A DNA stretch of 64,000 bases from the NCBI GenBank assembly GCA_013824715.1, contig PNOH01000015.1, forward strand, positions 1 to 64,000, given 5' to 3'. Position numbers and translations under genes: made by a program. This stretch comes from Odoribacter sp. (GTDB lineage Bacteria; Bacteroidota; Bacteroidia; Bacteroidales; Prolixibacteraceae). This document shows positions 7,992 through 17,756 of the stretch, piece after piece. Numbering within the stretch: position 1 is the first letter of the stretch; every line of letters begins with the position of its first letter. The notes under the pieces were generated by a model. The model had not been told where the DNA came from. It saw only the letters and a program-made list of their open reading frames with translations, and ran no database searches.

Positions 7992-9464
7992 ATGTCGTTT
8001 TTCGCCGATAAAATTGTATCCGAAGGTTTAACTTTTGACGATGTATTGTTAATACCCTCTTATTCAGAAGTTTTACCGCGCGAGGTTGACCTGTCGTCCT
8101 GGTTTACCCGGAACATCAGGCTGAATACACCCATAGTTACTGCCGCCATGGATACGGTGACCGACTCACACATGGCCATTGCCATTGCCCGTGAAGGCGG
8201 AATTGGCGTGATCCACAAAAATATGAGTATTTCCGAACAGGCCCGACAGGTAACCTTTGTAAAACGGGCCGAAAATGGGATGATTTACGATCCGGTCACC
8301 ATTTCGAAAGAAAAGACGGTCCGTGATGCTATCGGGCTGATGAAAACTTTCAAAATTGGTGGTATTCCGGTTATTGACGATCAGGGTTGCCTGGTGGGTA
8401 TAGTCACCAACCGCGATCTTCGTTTTGAGACCGACATGAACAAACTGGTTTCGGAAGTGATGACCAAAGAAAATCTGATTACCACCAATATATCAACTTC
8501 ACTCGAATTAGCATCTGATATCCTGCAGAAATACAAAATAGAAAAGCTACCTGTTATTGATAAGAATAATAAATTAATAGCTTTAATCACCTACAAGGAC
8601 ATTACCAAGGTAAAAGACAAACCGCTGGCATCGAAAGACGAAAAAGGGCGGCTGCGGGTCGCCGCGGCTGTTGGAATAACACGCGACACCATTGACCGGG
8701 TTGATGAACTGGTTCGAGCCCAGGTTGATGCTATCGTTATTGACACCGCTCATGGTCATTCGAAGTATGTATTGGAAATGCTCAAAAAAGCAAAATATAA
8801 ATATCCTGAAATTGATTTTGTGGCGGGAAACATAGCTACACCCGAAGCTGCTTCTGATCTGGTGCTGGCCGGCGCCGATGCCGTGAAAGTCGGAATTGGT
8901 CCGGGTTCTATTTGCACGACCCGAATTATTGCCGGAGTTGGCATACCTCAACTTTCGGCAATCTACAATGTGAGCAAAGCCATTAAAAAAAGCGGGGTTC
9001 CGGTTATTGCCGATGGCGGAATCCGTTATTCGGGCGACATAGTGAAAGCGCTGGCTGCCGGTGCTCATTCCATCATGGCCGGATCGCTGTTTGCCGGCGT
9101 TGAAGAATCTCCGGGCGATACCATCTTGTTTCAGGGCCGCAAATTTAAATCTTACCGGGGAATGGGCTCGGTCGAAGCTATGCAATCGGGATCCAAAGAC
9201 CGTTATTTTCAGGATGTGGAAGACGATACTAAAAAACTGGTTCCGGAAGGAATTGTCGGTCGTGTTCCATTCAAAGGATCACTCGATGAAGTTCTTCACC
9301 AGTTGACCGGAGGAATCAGATCGGGAATGGGTTATTGTGGCGCCAAAAACATTGAAATTCTTCAACATGCCAAATTTATACGCATTACAAACTCCGGTAT
9401 TCAGGAAAGTCATCCGCACGATGTTAGCATTACCAGTGAATCACCCAATTACAGTTCCCGATAA
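7992..9464 (+). CDS. guaB: IMP dehydrogenase
   Basis: 490 residues, the usual length. The TIM barrel is interrupted by a CBS pair at about residues 95-205 (motifs GGIPVIDD and EKLPVIDK). The active-site loop [11 protein letters not shown] holds the catalytic Cys, followed by the phosphate-binding region [11 protein letters not shown] and the flap with GYCGAKN. It oxidises IMP to XMP, the committed step to GMP. purH, which makes IMP, is also in the window at 57.9 kb. The parvulin operon follows after about 70 bases. Confidence 0.96.
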   Translation: MSFFADKIVSEGLTFDDVLLIPSYSEVLPREVDLSSWFTRNIRLNTPIVTAAMDTVTDSHMAIAIAREGGIGVIHKNMSISEQARQVTFVKRAENGMIYDPVTISKEKTVRDAIGLMKTFKIGGIPVIDDQGCLVGIVTNRDLRFETDMNKLVSEVMTKENLITTNISTSLELASDILQKYKIEKLPVIDKNNKLIALITYKDITKVKDKPLASKDEKGRLRVAAAVGITRDTIDRVDELVRAQVDAIVIDTAHGHSKYVLEMLKKAKYKYPEIDFVAGNIATPEAASDLVLAGADAVKVGIGPGSICTTRIIAGVGIPQLSAIYNVSKAIKKSGVPVIADGGIRYSGDIVKALAAGAHSIMAGSLFAGVEESPGDTILFQGRKFKSYRGMGSVEAMQSGSKDRYFQDVEDDTKKLVPEGIVGRVPFKGSLDEVLHQLTGGIRSGMGYCGAKNIEILQHAKFIRITNSGIQESHPHDVSITSESPNYSSR

Positions 9465-9534
9465 ATTTAATCATTAACCTGTTGTACCTCAATTTTTCAT
9501 GAAATTATATTCCAGCGCCAGCTTTTATCAGACT

Positions 9535-11475
9535 ATGAAACAAGCCACTACCCGATTATCAGGTATATTTTTATTTATCCTGATCACACTAAACTTAACA
9601 GCCCAAAAAAAGAACGAATTCATCGTTAAAATTGGTGACCAAAAAGTTAGCAAAGAAGAATTTGTAGCCAATTATCAGAAAAACAACACTAATATTCTGG
9701 ACGAAAAAGACCGGAAAACACCTGCCGAATACCTCGAACTGTACCTAAACTTTAAACTGAAGGTACTCGAAGCCCAAAAATTAGGTTACGACACGGTAAA
9801 TTCCTTCATTCAGGAGTTAAAAGGCTACCGGCAGGAATTGGCGAAACCCTATCTGACTGATGTTTCTTTTAACGAAGAAATGGTTCAGACTGCCTATTAC
9901 AGAACCCGGCACGAGCGAAAAGCAAGTCATCTGCTGATTCTCGTTACTCCGGAAGCCTCACCAACCGACACCTTGATAGCATGGAACAAAATCAACGACC
10001 TGCGCAAACAGATAATTGCAGGAACCGATTTTAACGAAATGGCCTCCAAATATTCTGAAGACCCGTCGGCTGCACAAAACAAAGGGTTATTGGGTTACTT
10101 TAGCGCCTTCCAGATGGTTTTCCCGTTTGAGGACATGACATACCGCACGCCTGTCGGACAGGTTTCCGGAATTGTCCGCACACGTTTTGGCTACCACCTG
10201 ATCAAAGTGCACGACGAGCGGATTACTCCCGGGGAAATAAAAGTAGCTCATATCATGAAAATGTTCCCACAGCAAGCCAGCGATGAAACTATTGCCAGCC
10301 TGAAACTTTCGGCTGACAGTATCTGGCAGAAAGCAACTTCAGGAACCGATTTTGCTGAACTTGCCAAAGCGTATTCCGACGACAAACAATCGGCCGTTGA
10401 AGGCGGCGTCCTGAATTGGTTCACCCCAACCAACATGGTTCCGGAGTTTGCCGAAGCAGCTTTTGCACTAAAAAATGATGGTGATATTTCGCCTGTAATC
10501 CGTACATCTTTTGGCTGGCACATCATCAAACGCCTCGAATTCCACACTACTCCACCATTCGAAAAAATACGGTCTGAACTGGAAACCAAAATCAAACAAA
10601 ATCCGGCAATCAGCAAGTACAGCGACGAAGCATTCGATCGGAAACTGAGGGCAGAATATCAGTTAAAAGTTGATGAAACCAATCTGGCAGAACTTAATGC
10701 TTCGGTTTCGGATACCATGAAAAGAAAAGAAAATAAAGACAAATTACTGGTAAGTTTTGCCAATCAAACAATTACGGTTGGTCAATTTACAGATTTCCTT
10801 CAAAAAGAGAATTATTCACCCGTTCAGGATAAGCCGGAAGCTGAAGTAGTTGTTTTGCTCAACAAGTTCATCAGCCAAAAATTATTCGAATACGAAAATA
10901 CCCAACTGGTGAAAAAGCATCCTGATTTTGCCAGGGTCTATCAGGAATATCACGATGGCATCCTGCTTTTCAATATCTCGAAGGATAAAATCTGGGATGT
11001 GGCCTCAACCGATTCAGCAAGGCTTCAGAAATATTACGAACAAACCGATAAAAAGTACTTCTGGAACGATCGGTTTAAAGGCTGGGTGATAGAATCAGCA
11101 AATATTGAAATCCGGTCCAGACTTGAAAGAATGCTGGATGAAAAGGAATGTTCCCAGCAGGAACTGGAAGATGTTTTCAATACCAAAACCGAAAATAATG
11201 TTCAGTTCAGAACAGTCGCTTCTGAGAAAGGAGATGACCCGATTGTAGATTATTACATTTGGAGTGGAGCAAAACCCACAGGGTTTGATGAAACTACTAC
11301 CTTTGTGCACGGAAAAATCGTTCAACACGAACAAAAAGAGTTGAAGGATGCCTGGGGATTATATTCCTCTGACCTTCAGGAACAAATTGAAAAAGAATGG
11401 ATTGACTCGTTAAGAAAAAAATATCCGATCGAAATAAATAAAAAAGCGCTCAAAAAAATACCCGCGGTTGAATGA
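9535..11475 (+). CDS. Periplasmic parvulin-type peptidyl-prolyl isomerase, two PpiC domains
   Basis: The ATG at 9535 gives a classic signal peptide (KQATTRLSGIFLFILITLNLTAQ region). An earlier in-frame ATG at 9499 would add 12 residues before it and is less likely. After a SurA/PrsA-like N-terminal helical region come two parvulin domains, with landmarks KASHLLILV to FGYHLIKVHD and VAHIMKMF to FGWHIIKR. A long C-terminal region lacks clear motifs. It likely acts as a chaperone/isomerase for outer membrane proteins. It overlaps the next gene by 4 bases (ATGA), so the two are translationally coupled. Confidence 0.88.
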   Translation: MKQATTRLSGIFLFILITLNLTAQKKNEFIVKIGDQKVSKEEFVANYQKNNTNILDEKDRKTPAEYLELYLNFKLKVLEAQKLGYDTVNSFIQELKGYRQELAKPYLTDVSFNEEMVQTAYYRTRHERKASHLLILVTPEASPTDTLIAWNKINDLRKQIIAGTDFNEMASKYSEDPSAAQNKGLLGYFSAFQMVFPFEDMTYRTPVGQVSGIVRTRFGYHLIKVHDERITPGEIKVAHIMKMFPQQASDETIASLKLSADSIWQKATSGTDFAELAKAYSDDKQSAVEGGVLNWFTPTNMVPEFAEAAFALKNDGDISPVIRTSFGWHIIKRLEFHTTPPFEKIRSELETKIKQNPAISKYSDEAFDRKLRAEYQLKVDETNLAELNASVSDTMKRKENKDKLLVSFANQTITVGQFTDFLQKENYSPVQDKPEAEVVVLLNKFISQKLFEYENTQLVKKHPDFARVYQEYHDGILLFNISKDKIWDVASTDSARLQKYYEQTDKKYFWNDRFKGWVIESANIEIRSRLERMLDEKECSQQELEDVFNTKTENNVQFRTVASEKGDDPIVDYYIWSGAKPTGFDETTTFVHGKIVQHEQKELKDAWGLYSSDLQEQIEKEWIDSLRKKYPIEINKKALKKIPAVE

Positions 11476-12335
11476 GAAAATCTGGTTTCTATATCGTTTT
11501 TATAGCCTCACTGCTTTCCGCGTGCAGCTTGCTTCTTGATACCGGCGAGCCAATTGCGAAGGTAGGCGCCAGGGTTTTAACAGTGGAAGAACTTTCGAAA
11601 AATGTTCCTGATTATCTGGATGCAACCGATAGTGCGCTTTGGGCCGACGATTACATCAAAAAATGGGTGCAGCGGGAACTTCTTTTGCTTAAAGCCGAAG
11701 AAAATCTGAAGGGCAACGAGAAAGACGTGAGCCAGGAACTGCAAGAGTACCGTAATTCGCTCATCGTGTTCAGGTATAAAAATGAGTTGATCAGGCAAAA
11801 AATGGATACCATTGTGAAGAATTCGGATATTCAAAAGTATTATAGCGAACACCACGAGAGTTTTATCCTTAACCGGAACATCGTCAAAGCCATTTACATC
11901 AAGGTTCCGGTTGCTGTGTCGAGTCCTGAAAATCTGAAGGATCTTTGTTCAAGTAATGATCCGGAAAAACAGGCCAGGCTAAATGAATTTTGCCTGAGTT
12001 ATGCCAAAGCGTACGACAGGTTTAACGATCAGTGGATAGCAGCCGATCTGGTATTGAAATATACCCCGGCCACGATTCCTGATCTGGAACTTTTTTTGAA
12101 AAGAAACCGATTTATCGAAAGCAGCGACATGGATTTTTACTATCTGGTATGTATCCGTGACTACCGGCTGACAGGTCAGGGTGCGCCTGTTGAGTATGTT
12201 CAGAACGACATAAAAAACCTGATTTTAAGCAAACAAAAACTCGATTTCCTGAAACAGATTGAAAAAGATATTTATAAAGAAGGTATTGATAACAACAAGG
12301 TTAAACTATATAAAACAAAAAATAATCGTTTATGA
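11472..12335 (+). CDS. SurA-like lipoprotein without visible parvulin domain
   Basis: 287 residues with a lipobox LLSAC, so the mature protein is probably lipid-anchored. The N-terminal helical part (AKVGARVLTVEELSKNVPDY, then WVQRELLLLKAEE) resembles the chaperone region of SurA/PpiC proteins. No parvulin catalytic domain is recognisable in the remainder. It sits between two parvulin genes, coupled to both by ATGA overlaps (11472-11475 and 12332-12335), so all three probably work as one chaperone set. Function is inferred from context. Confidence 0.75.
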   Translation: MRKSGFYIVFIASLLSACSLLLDTGEPIAKVGARVLTVEELSKNVPDYLDATDSALWADDYIKKWVQRELLLLKAEENLKGNEKDVSQELQEYRNSLIVFRYKNELIRQKMDTIVKNSDIQKYYSEHHESFILNRNIVKAIYIKVPVAVSSPENLKDLCSSNDPEKQARLNEFCLSYAKAYDRFNDQWIAADLVLKYTPATIPDLELFLKRNRFIESSDMDFYYLVCIRDYRLTGQGAPVEYVQNDIKNLILSKQKLDFLKQIEKDIYKEGIDNNKVKLYKTKNNRL

Positions 12336-13684
12336 TCAGAAAACTAATTGGTTTATTTATCCTGTTGGTAAGTATTGTTTTTAGCAATCAAATCGAGGCA
12401 CAAGATAAGACTGTTGACCAGATTGTGGCAGTTGTCGGGAAAAATATCATCCTGAAATCGGACATCGAAGAAATGTTTAAACAACAACAGGCTCAGGGTA
12501 TTACTACCGAGGGAGACATGAAATGTGAAATACTGGAAAATTTTCTGGTTGAAAAACTGCTCCTTGCCGAAGCCGAACTCGATACCACTATTATTGTGAG
12601 CGACAGTCAACTGAACCAGAGCCTGGAACAGCGGATTCAATATTTCACTTCACATTTAGGTTCCGAGAAAGAGGTTGAAGCCTATTTCAAAAAATCTATT
12701 GTTGAACTGAAAGCTGATTTGGAGGAAGTAATTAAAAATCAGCAGATGACACAGCAGATGCAGGGTAAGATTATTGACAAAGTTACTGCCACCCCTGCTG
12801 AAGTTCGTTACCATTTCAAAAATTTACCTGAAGCTGAAATTCCGCAGATTGATGCACAGGTTGAATATGCCCAAATCACCATTTTGCCGGTTATAAGCCT
12901 GGAAGAAGAGGACCGCATCAAAGCTACCCTTCGCGAACTCAAACGCCGTATTGAAAGTGGCGAAAGTTCATTTGCTCCTCTGGCGGTTTTATATTCGGAA
13001 GATGGCGGCGCCCGAAACGGCGGAGAACTCGATTACATGGGGCGCGGAAACCTTGACCCTGCTTATGCTGCGGCTGCCTTCAACCTCAAAGGCGACAAAA
13101 TTTCGAATGTCGTAAAAAGTGATTTTGGATACCACATCATTCAGGTTATGGATCGCAAAGGCGAACAAATAAAAACACGGCACATCATTATGAAGCCTAA
13201 AGTTTCGCCTGAAGCCATGAAAATAGCTTTTGCGCAAATAGACAGTATTGCTGATTTCATCCGTAAAGGAACTTTTAAATTTGAAGAGGCTGCCTTGCGT
13301 TGGTCGTTCGATAAAAACTCGCGGAACAATGGTGGAGTGGCTATCAATCCTGAATCGGGTGAATCGAAATGGAAAATGAGTGAACTCGATCCTGACGTAA
13401 GCAAGCAAATTGCCAAAATGAATATCAACGAGATTTCGAAACCATTCCAAACACTCGACGACAAACAACGTCCCGTTTATAAAATTATCAAACTAGTAAA
13501 CAGAACGAATGCCCACAAAGCCAACATGCGTGAAGATTACGTGGAGCTTAGCAATATTTACCTGAATTCGAAAAAGGAGAAAACAATGGACAAATGGATC
13601 CGCGATAAACAAACCGGGACTTATGTTCGAATTGATCCTACCTATATGAATTGCAATTTCAAATATCAGGGTTGGGTAAAGTAA
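12332..13684 (+). CDS. SurA-like peptidyl-prolyl isomerase
   Basis: 450 residues with a signal peptide (FILLVSIVFSNQIEAQ). The SurA N-terminal domain starts VDQIVAVVGKNIILKSD, close to the canonical start of SurA. Two parvulin domains follow (YAQITILP to FGYHIIQVMDR, then KTRHIIMKP to the C-terminal part). The length is near that of E. coli SurA (428). It escorts unfolded outer membrane proteins through the periplasm. It is the third gene of the coupled operon. The next gene starts 236 bases later, after a repeat-containing intergenic region. Confidence 0.9.
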   Translation: MIRKLIGLFILLVSIVFSNQIEAQDKTVDQIVAVVGKNIILKSDIEEMFKQQQAQGITTEGDMKCEILENFLVEKLLLAEAELDTTIIVSDSQLNQSLEQRIQYFTSHLGSEKEVEAYFKKSIVELKADLEEVIKNQQMTQQMQGKIIDKVTATPAEVRYHFKNLPEAEIPQIDAQVEYAQITILPVISLEEEDRIKATLRELKRRIESGESSFAPLAVLYSEDGGARNGGELDYMGRGNLDPAYAAAAFNLKGDKISNVVKSDFGYHIIQVMDRKGEQIKTRHIIMKPKVSPEAMKIAFAQIDSIADFIRKGTFKFEEAALRWSFDKNSRNNGGVAINPESGESKWKMSELDPDVSKQIAKMNINEISKPFQTLDDKQRPVYKIIKLVNRTNAHKANMREDYVELSNIYLNSKKEKTMDKWIRDKQTGTYVRIDPTYMNCNFKYQGWVK

Positions 13685-13716
13685 AAAGTTCGGAGTGCCT
13701 AAAGTTCGGAGTGCCT
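13685..13716. repeat. Two perfect tandem copies of a 16-base repeat
   Basis: AAAGTTCGGAGTGCCT occurs at 13685-13700 and again at 13701-13716, starting at the last base of the surA-like stop codon's neighbourhood. A near-identical pair lies at 37524-37555. The rest of the intergenic region to 13920 has short hairpins (CTCC-GTTA-GGAG near 13741; CCTTTCG-GA-CGAAAAGG near 13826) but no gene. Confidence 0.85.
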
Positions 13717-13920
13717 GAAGTTTATGATAATGCCGATTTAACTCCGTTAGGAGCATGATATTTGTAGAACAGCGAAGTAATCGAAAAAATCGTCCGCGGT
13801 AAATGGTAATAAAAGTGGGTTCATCCTTTCGGACGAAAAGGTATTCTCACTAAGTAGTGCGGAAATTTTAAGAATTACACAAACGATTAGCTGATTAATA
13901 ACAGAATAAGGAAGACAACA

Positions 13921-14886
13921 ATGACATATAAGAACGAAGTTGAAGCTGTAAATGCGCTGAGCAACAAGTTTGGCGAGTTGCGTTCCGAAATAAAAAAACG
14001 TATTTACGGGCAGGATGAAATCATTGATCAGGTTTTGGTTTCGATGTTCAGCAGGGGGCACTGCCTGCTTATTGGTGTTCCAGGACTGGCGAAAACACTG
14101 CTTGTCAATACTATTTCCGAAGTTCTTGGACTTCAGTACAAACGCATCCAGTTTACTCCCGACCTGATGCCATCCGACATTATCGGAACTGAAATCCTGG
14201 ATAAAGACCGGGAATTTAAATTCATTCGCGGGCCTATTTTTGCCAACATCATCCTGGCCGACGAAATCAACCGCACCCCGCCGAAAACCCAGGCCGCCCT
14301 GCTCGAAGCCATGCAGGAACGATCGGTTACTGCTGCCGGAATTAAGCATATTTTAGACAAGCCGTTCTTTGTGCTGGCTACCCAAAACCCAATTGAACAA
14401 GAAGGTACTTATCCCCTTCCCGAAGCACAGCTCGACCGTTTCATGTTTTCCATCTGGCTCGACTATCCCAAATTCGAGGATGAATTAACCATTGTTAAAA
14501 ACACCACTTCCGACTATTCAGCCCAGTTGACGGAAATCATCAGCAAGGAAGAAATCCGCTATTTTCAGGATCTGATACTGAAGGTTCCGGTGAACGAAAA
14601 TGTATTGAAATACGCAGTTAACTTATCGGCCAAAACACGGCCTAATACCGAACTTGCAGCGCCTATCTCCAATAAATACCTGAAGTGGGGGGCTGGGCCG
14701 CGAGCCTCCCAATATCTGGTTTTAGGTGCAAAAACACTGGCCGCCCTACAGGGAAAATATTCGCCCGACATTGACGACATCAGGAAAGTTGCCGTTAGCA
14801 TTCTCCGTCACAGGATTATTAAAAACTACAAAGCTGAAGCCGAAAACCTTTCGGTTGAAGACATTATTTCAGAATTGATGAAGTGA
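13921..14886 (+). CDS. MoxR family AAA+ ATPase
   Basis: 321 residues. Walker A is GVPGLAKTLL. Walker B with the MoxR signature is DEINRTPPKTQAALLEAMQE, the sensor 1 region is ATQNPIEQEGTYPLPEAQLD, and the C-terminal AAA lid follows. MoxR proteins act as chaperone-like ATPases, usually with a von Willebrand A-domain partner. None is next to it here; instead the OstA-like gene begins at its stop codon. The two may be co-transcribed, but a functional link is not established. Confidence 0.92.
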   Translation: MTYKNEVEAVNALSNKFGELRSEIKKRIYGQDEIIDQVLVSMFSRGHCLLIGVPGLAKTLLVNTISEVLGLQYKRIQFTPDLMPSDIIGTEILDKDREFKFIRGPIFANIILADEINRTPPKTQAALLEAMQERSVTAAGIKHILDKPFFVLATQNPIEQEGTYPLPEAQLDRFMFSIWLDYPKFEDELTIVKNTTSDYSAQLTEIISKEEIRYFQDLILKVPVNENVLKYAVNLSAKTRPNTELAAPISNKYLKWGAGPRASQYLVLGAKTLAALQGKYSPDIDDIRKVAVSILRHRIIKNYKAEAENLSVEDIISELMK

Positions 14887-14888
14887 AG

Positions 14889-16664
14889 ATGACAAAATCA
14901 GGTTTAATCAAACAAACGGGCAGTCGCCTGGTCCTTATCACTTTTATTTGTTTTTTGGCGTTTTCAGGAAGAAGTCAGGCTCAGGGCAGAAAAAAGGTCG
15001 AAATTTTGCATTGCGATCTGCTTGATGTCAACCAGCATATTGTTGCCAATGCCCAGCGCCTTCTGGGAAATATTAACATTAGGGTTGACGGTGCACTCAT
15101 GTGGTGCGATAGCTTGTATTCGTATGCAAACAACACGGTGGATGCTTTTGGAAATGTACACATTGTTCGTGGCGACACGCTCAACATGTATGCCGATTTC
15201 TTAAATTACAATGGCAGTACCAAACTGGCCAAAGCCCGCCGGAATGTCAGATTAATAGACAAACAGGTTACCCTGACTACCGATTCGCTCGATTATTCCA
15301 TGGTCAACGATCTGGCTTCGTACAACAATTCGGGCACTGTGAAGGACTCAACCAATGTTCTGACTTCTGTGATTGGACAATACTATGTGAATGAAAAAAA
15401 AGCCTATTTCAAGACAAAGGTTGAAGTAGTGACTAAAGACTACCAAATAAAATCGGATACCCTTATTTACTTTACCAACAGTAAAAAGGTAATGATGGAA
15501 GGGCCCACCCATATTTTCAATGAAACAGACACCCTTTATGCCGAATATGGTTGGTACGACAGTATGAAAGGTATTTCCAGACTGACTAAAAAACCCAGAA
15601 TCTGGAATGCGAAACAAAAGCTGAAAGCCGATTCAATTTTTTATGACAAGGAAAAGGGAGAAGGACTCGCATTGGGTCATGCGCGTATTCAGGATATAGA
15701 AAACAGCATTGTGGTGATTGGGAACCGGGTTCAGTACAACGACATCACCAAAATGGCTTATGCAACCGACTCAGCCGCACTCATTCAGTATTCTGAAACC
15801 GATTCATTGTACCTTCATGCCGACCGTTTGCGAACAATGCCCGATACCACCAAAGCCAAAAAAGCAATTCCACTGAAAAATGAGAAGAAAACAGCTTTGT
15901 TAAAAGCCCCCGCTAAAATTCAGAAAACAGAGCAACAGGATACCGATTCAATGAAAGTAGTCCAAATGGAACCAGATATTCTTCCCATGCAGAAACCTGC
16001 GGCCGACTCACTCGCAGTAAAACCACCCAAAGATGCCCGTCTTGTGCTCGCTTATAATCAGGTACGTTTTTTCCGCGACGATATTCAGGGCAAATGCGAT
16101 TCGCTGGCTTACTGGTCGAAAGATTCGACAATTCAATTATTCACTGATCCGGTAATCTGGTCGGGAAAAAACCAAATGTCGGCCAATTATATCGAAATGA
16201 TTAACCGAAGCAAGGATCCTGATGAGGTTTTGATGAAGGAGGATGCCTTTATTATTTCGATGGAAGACGACAGCATCCGTTTCAACCAGATCAAAGGAAA
16301 AAACATGATTGGCTATGTCCGTAAAAATGCGCTTTATAGAATTGATGTAAACGGGAACGGCCAATCGAACTACTTTGCACATGACGACAAAGGTGGCATT
16401 ATCGGGCTTAACAAAGCCGAAAGCAGTAATATCATCATTTACCTGAATGATGGGAAAGTTAAAAAAATAGCCTTTATTAAATCGCCTGAAGGAGAACTCA
16501 AACCAATGGCTGACATTGAAGAGGGTGAAAAACTGTTGCCCGGATTCAGATGGCTCTCCGAAATACGTCCGATCAATAAGGATGATATTTTCCGGACACC
16601 AGCGGCTGAAACTTTAATTACTATTCCAAAAACTAAGGAACTTTCTGCACCTGAAGAAAAATAA
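14889..16664 (+). CDS. OstA/LptD N-terminal-domain protein
   Basis: 591 residues from the ATG (a GTG six bases earlier is possible). A signal peptide (LVLITFICFLAFSGRSQAQG) is followed by OstA/LptA-type beta-jellyroll repeats: DALMWCDSLYSY-like and GNVHIVRGDTLNMYAD motifs recur through about residue 330. A Lys/Ala/Pro-rich linker (about 325-375) leads to a second block of the same repeats. There is no LptD barrel, so this is a periplasmic bridge-like protein, plausibly for LPS transport. It overlaps or abuts the MoxR stop codon. Confidence 0.82.
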   Translation: MTKSGLIKQTGSRLVLITFICFLAFSGRSQAQGRKKVEILHCDLLDVNQHIVANAQRLLGNINIRVDGALMWCDSLYSYANNTVDAFGNVHIVRGDTLNMYADFLNYNGSTKLAKARRNVRLIDKQVTLTTDSLDYSMVNDLASYNNSGTVKDSTNVLTSVIGQYYVNEKKAYFKTKVEVVTKDYQIKSDTLIYFTNSKKVMMEGPTHIFNETDTLYAEYGWYDSMKGISRLTKKPRIWNAKQKLKADSIFYDKEKGEGLALGHARIQDIENSIVVIGNRVQYNDITKMAYATDSAALIQYSETDSLYLHADRLRTMPDTTKAKKAIPLKNEKKTALLKAPAKIQKTEQQDTDSMKVVQMEPDILPMQKPAADSLAVKPPKDARLVLAYNQVRFFRDDIQGKCDSLAYWSKDSTIQLFTDPVIWSGKNQMSANYIEMINRSKDPDEVLMKEDAFIISMEDDSIRFNQIKGKNMIGYVRKNALYRIDVNGNGQSNYFAHDDKGGIIGLNKAESSNIIIYLNDGKVKKIAFIKSPEGELKPMADIEEGEKLLPGFRWLSEIRPINKDDIFRTPAAETLITIPKTKELSAPEEK

Positions 16665-16687
16665 TCTTTAAGATTTTTCATGCGAAA

Positions 16688-16720
16688 TTTGATGCGGAAA
16701 TAAAAAATCGCTTAACTTTG
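16688..16720 (+). promoter_or_regulatory. Promoter of the organoarsenical arsR
   Basis: TTTG (16688-16691), a 21-base spacer and TAACTTTG (16713-16720) match the Bacteroidota -33/-7 consensus. The -7 element overlaps the palindromic operator that starts at 16718. Confidence 0.6.
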
Positions 16721-16739
16721 TTCGGTATATTACGAACAA
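16718..16739. promoter_or_regulatory. ArsR operator 1 (upstream of arsR)
   Basis: TTGTTCG and CGAACAA form a perfect 7-base inverted repeat around 8 bases. The 20-base core aligns with operators at 17058 and 18471: TGTTCG(N7)ACGAACA. It ends 3 bases before the arsR start. Confidence 0.75.
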
Positions 16740-16742
16740 GGA

Positions 16743-17042
16743 ATGATCAAAAAAGAAACAATTACCGAAAAACAGGAAAAGACAGCCCGATATGCCAAAG
16801 CGATGGGTCATCCGATCAGGATGTATGTGCTTGAATTATTGTCGAAGCAATCCTGTTGTTACAGTGGCGATTTAACTGAAGAACTACCGATTGTCAAATC
16901 AACCCTTTCGCAACACCTGAAAGAATTGAAAGATGTCGGGCTGATTCAGGGAGAGATTGAAGCTCCGCGAATCAAGTATTGCATTAACAAAGAGAATTGG
17001 AAAGAGGCCCAATTACTTTTCACGGAATTATTCGAATCCTAA
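16743..17042 (+). CDS. arsR: ArsR/SmtB family repressor of the arsEFG-arsP module
   Basis: 99 residues, a single winged-helix domain. HPIRMYVLELL starts the HTH; VKSTLSQHLKELKDVGLI is the recognition helix region. A Cys pair in SKQSCCYSGDL sits where As(III)/Sb(III)-sensing ArsR proteins carry thiolate ligands, and a further Cys lies in IKYCIN. It is preceded by a palindrome that reappears upstream of arsE and arsP, so it most likely represses itself and both downstream units and releases DNA on binding trivalent arsenicals. The inducer is inferred from the neighbours. Confidence 0.88.
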   Translation: MIKKETITEKQEKTARYAKAMGHPIRMYVLELLSKQSCCYSGDLTEELPIVKSTLSQHLKELKDVGLIQGEIEAPRIKYCINKENWKEAQLLFTELFES

Positions 17043-17057
17043 AAAATTTAATCTCTA

Positions 17058-17077
17058 TGTTCGTTATTTTACGAACA
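17058..17077. promoter_or_regulatory. ArsR operator 2 (upstream of arsE)
   Basis: TGTTCGT and ACGAACA form a perfect 7-base inverted repeat around TATTTT. It overlaps TATGTTCG (17056-17063), a one-mismatch -7 element, 21 bases before the arsE start. Confidence 0.75.
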
Positions 17078-17098
17078 CGAAACAAAAATAATATCAAA

Positions 17099-17338
17099 AT
17101 GGAAATAAAAGTATTAGGCACCGGTTGTGTCAAATGCAAAACACTGGAAAAACATACCAGGGAAGCAGTTGCCGAAACTGGTATTTCTGCCGAAATTGAA
17201 AAAGTAGAGGATATTTATAAAATTATGGCCTTGGGAGTAATGCAAACTCCGGCCTTAGTCATTAACCAAAAGGTAGTTCTGAGCGGACGTTTACCCTCGG
17301 TCGCTGAAATCAAAGAGATGCTGATTAAAAACCAATAA
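17099..17338 (+). CDS. arsE: ArsE-like thioredoxin-family redox protein
   Basis: 79 residues from the ATG at 17099; the longer open frame starts inside arsR. It has the TM0996/redox-active disulfide protein 2 fold: MEIKVLGTGCVKCKTLE carries the CxxC, and VMQTPALVINQKVV carries the cis-Pro. In Shewanella arsEFG, ArsE and ArsF are needed to reduce nitro groups of trivalent aromatic arsenicals before ArsG exports them. The same gene order follows here. It is cytosolic with no signal peptide. A generic small thioredoxin is the alternative. Confidence 0.8.
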   Translation: MEIKVLGTGCVKCKTLEKHTREAVAETGISAEIEKVEDIYKIMALGVMQTPALVINQKVVLSGRLPSVAEIKEMLIKNQ

Positions 17339-17348
17339 ATTACAACTC

Positions 17349-17750
17349 ATGAAAACATTCCGGTTCATCCTGATGCTCGCTTTGTTTATCCCAATTATTG
17401 GCATGTCACAAACCAATAAAAATGAAGTAAAAGCAGCCAGCTCAAATCAAATTGAGGCTTATTATTTTCATAACACATCCAGATGCGTCAACTGTAAAAC
17501 GGTTGAAGCAGAGGCCAAAGCTGATTTGCAAAGTTTGTATGGAAGTCAGGTTACCTTTAAGGCATTAAACCTTGAAGATGAAGCAACTAAAGCTATTGCC
17601 AAAAAATTAGAAGTTTCGGGGCAGACGCTGTTATTGGTTAAAGGTGATCAGAAAATTAACATCACCAACGAAGGATTTTTGTACGCCCGCACTAATCCGG
17701 TTAAGTTTAAAAAGATAATCAAGGAAAAAGTTGATCAACTTCTCGAGTAA
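17349..17750 (+). CDS. arsF: ArsF-like nitroreductase subunit, exported thioredoxin-like
   Basis: 133 residues with an N-terminal signal or anchor (FRFILMLALFIPIIGMSQ). TSRCVNCKTVEAEA gives a CxxC, and the rest fits a thioredoxin-like alpha/beta domain with VSGQTLLLVKGDQ near the cis-Pro position. The pattern matches the nitrophenyl-compound nitroreductase subunit ArsF. It is 10 bases downstream of arsE and 6 bases before the arsG ATG, a tight operon. How the exported CxxC protein receives electrons is not visible here; ArsG or a DsbD-like partner is possible. Confidence 0.8.
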   Translation: MKTFRFILMLALFIPIIGMSQTNKNEVKAASSNQIEAYYFHNTSRCVNCKTVEAEAKADLQSLYGSQVTFKALNLEDEATKAIAKKLEVSGQTLLLVKGDQKINITNEGFLYARTNPVKFKKIIKEKVDQLLE

Positions 17751-17756
17751 CAATTG

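Noticed and set aside
8583-9185. 200-codon open frame on the minus strand inside guaB
   Set aside because: Antisense to a highly conserved enzyme, with no recognisable motif.
13747-14349. 200-codon open frame on the minus strand opposite moxR
   Set aside because: It lies antisense to the well supported MoxR ATPase and its translation shows no domain; it follows from the codon usage of moxR.
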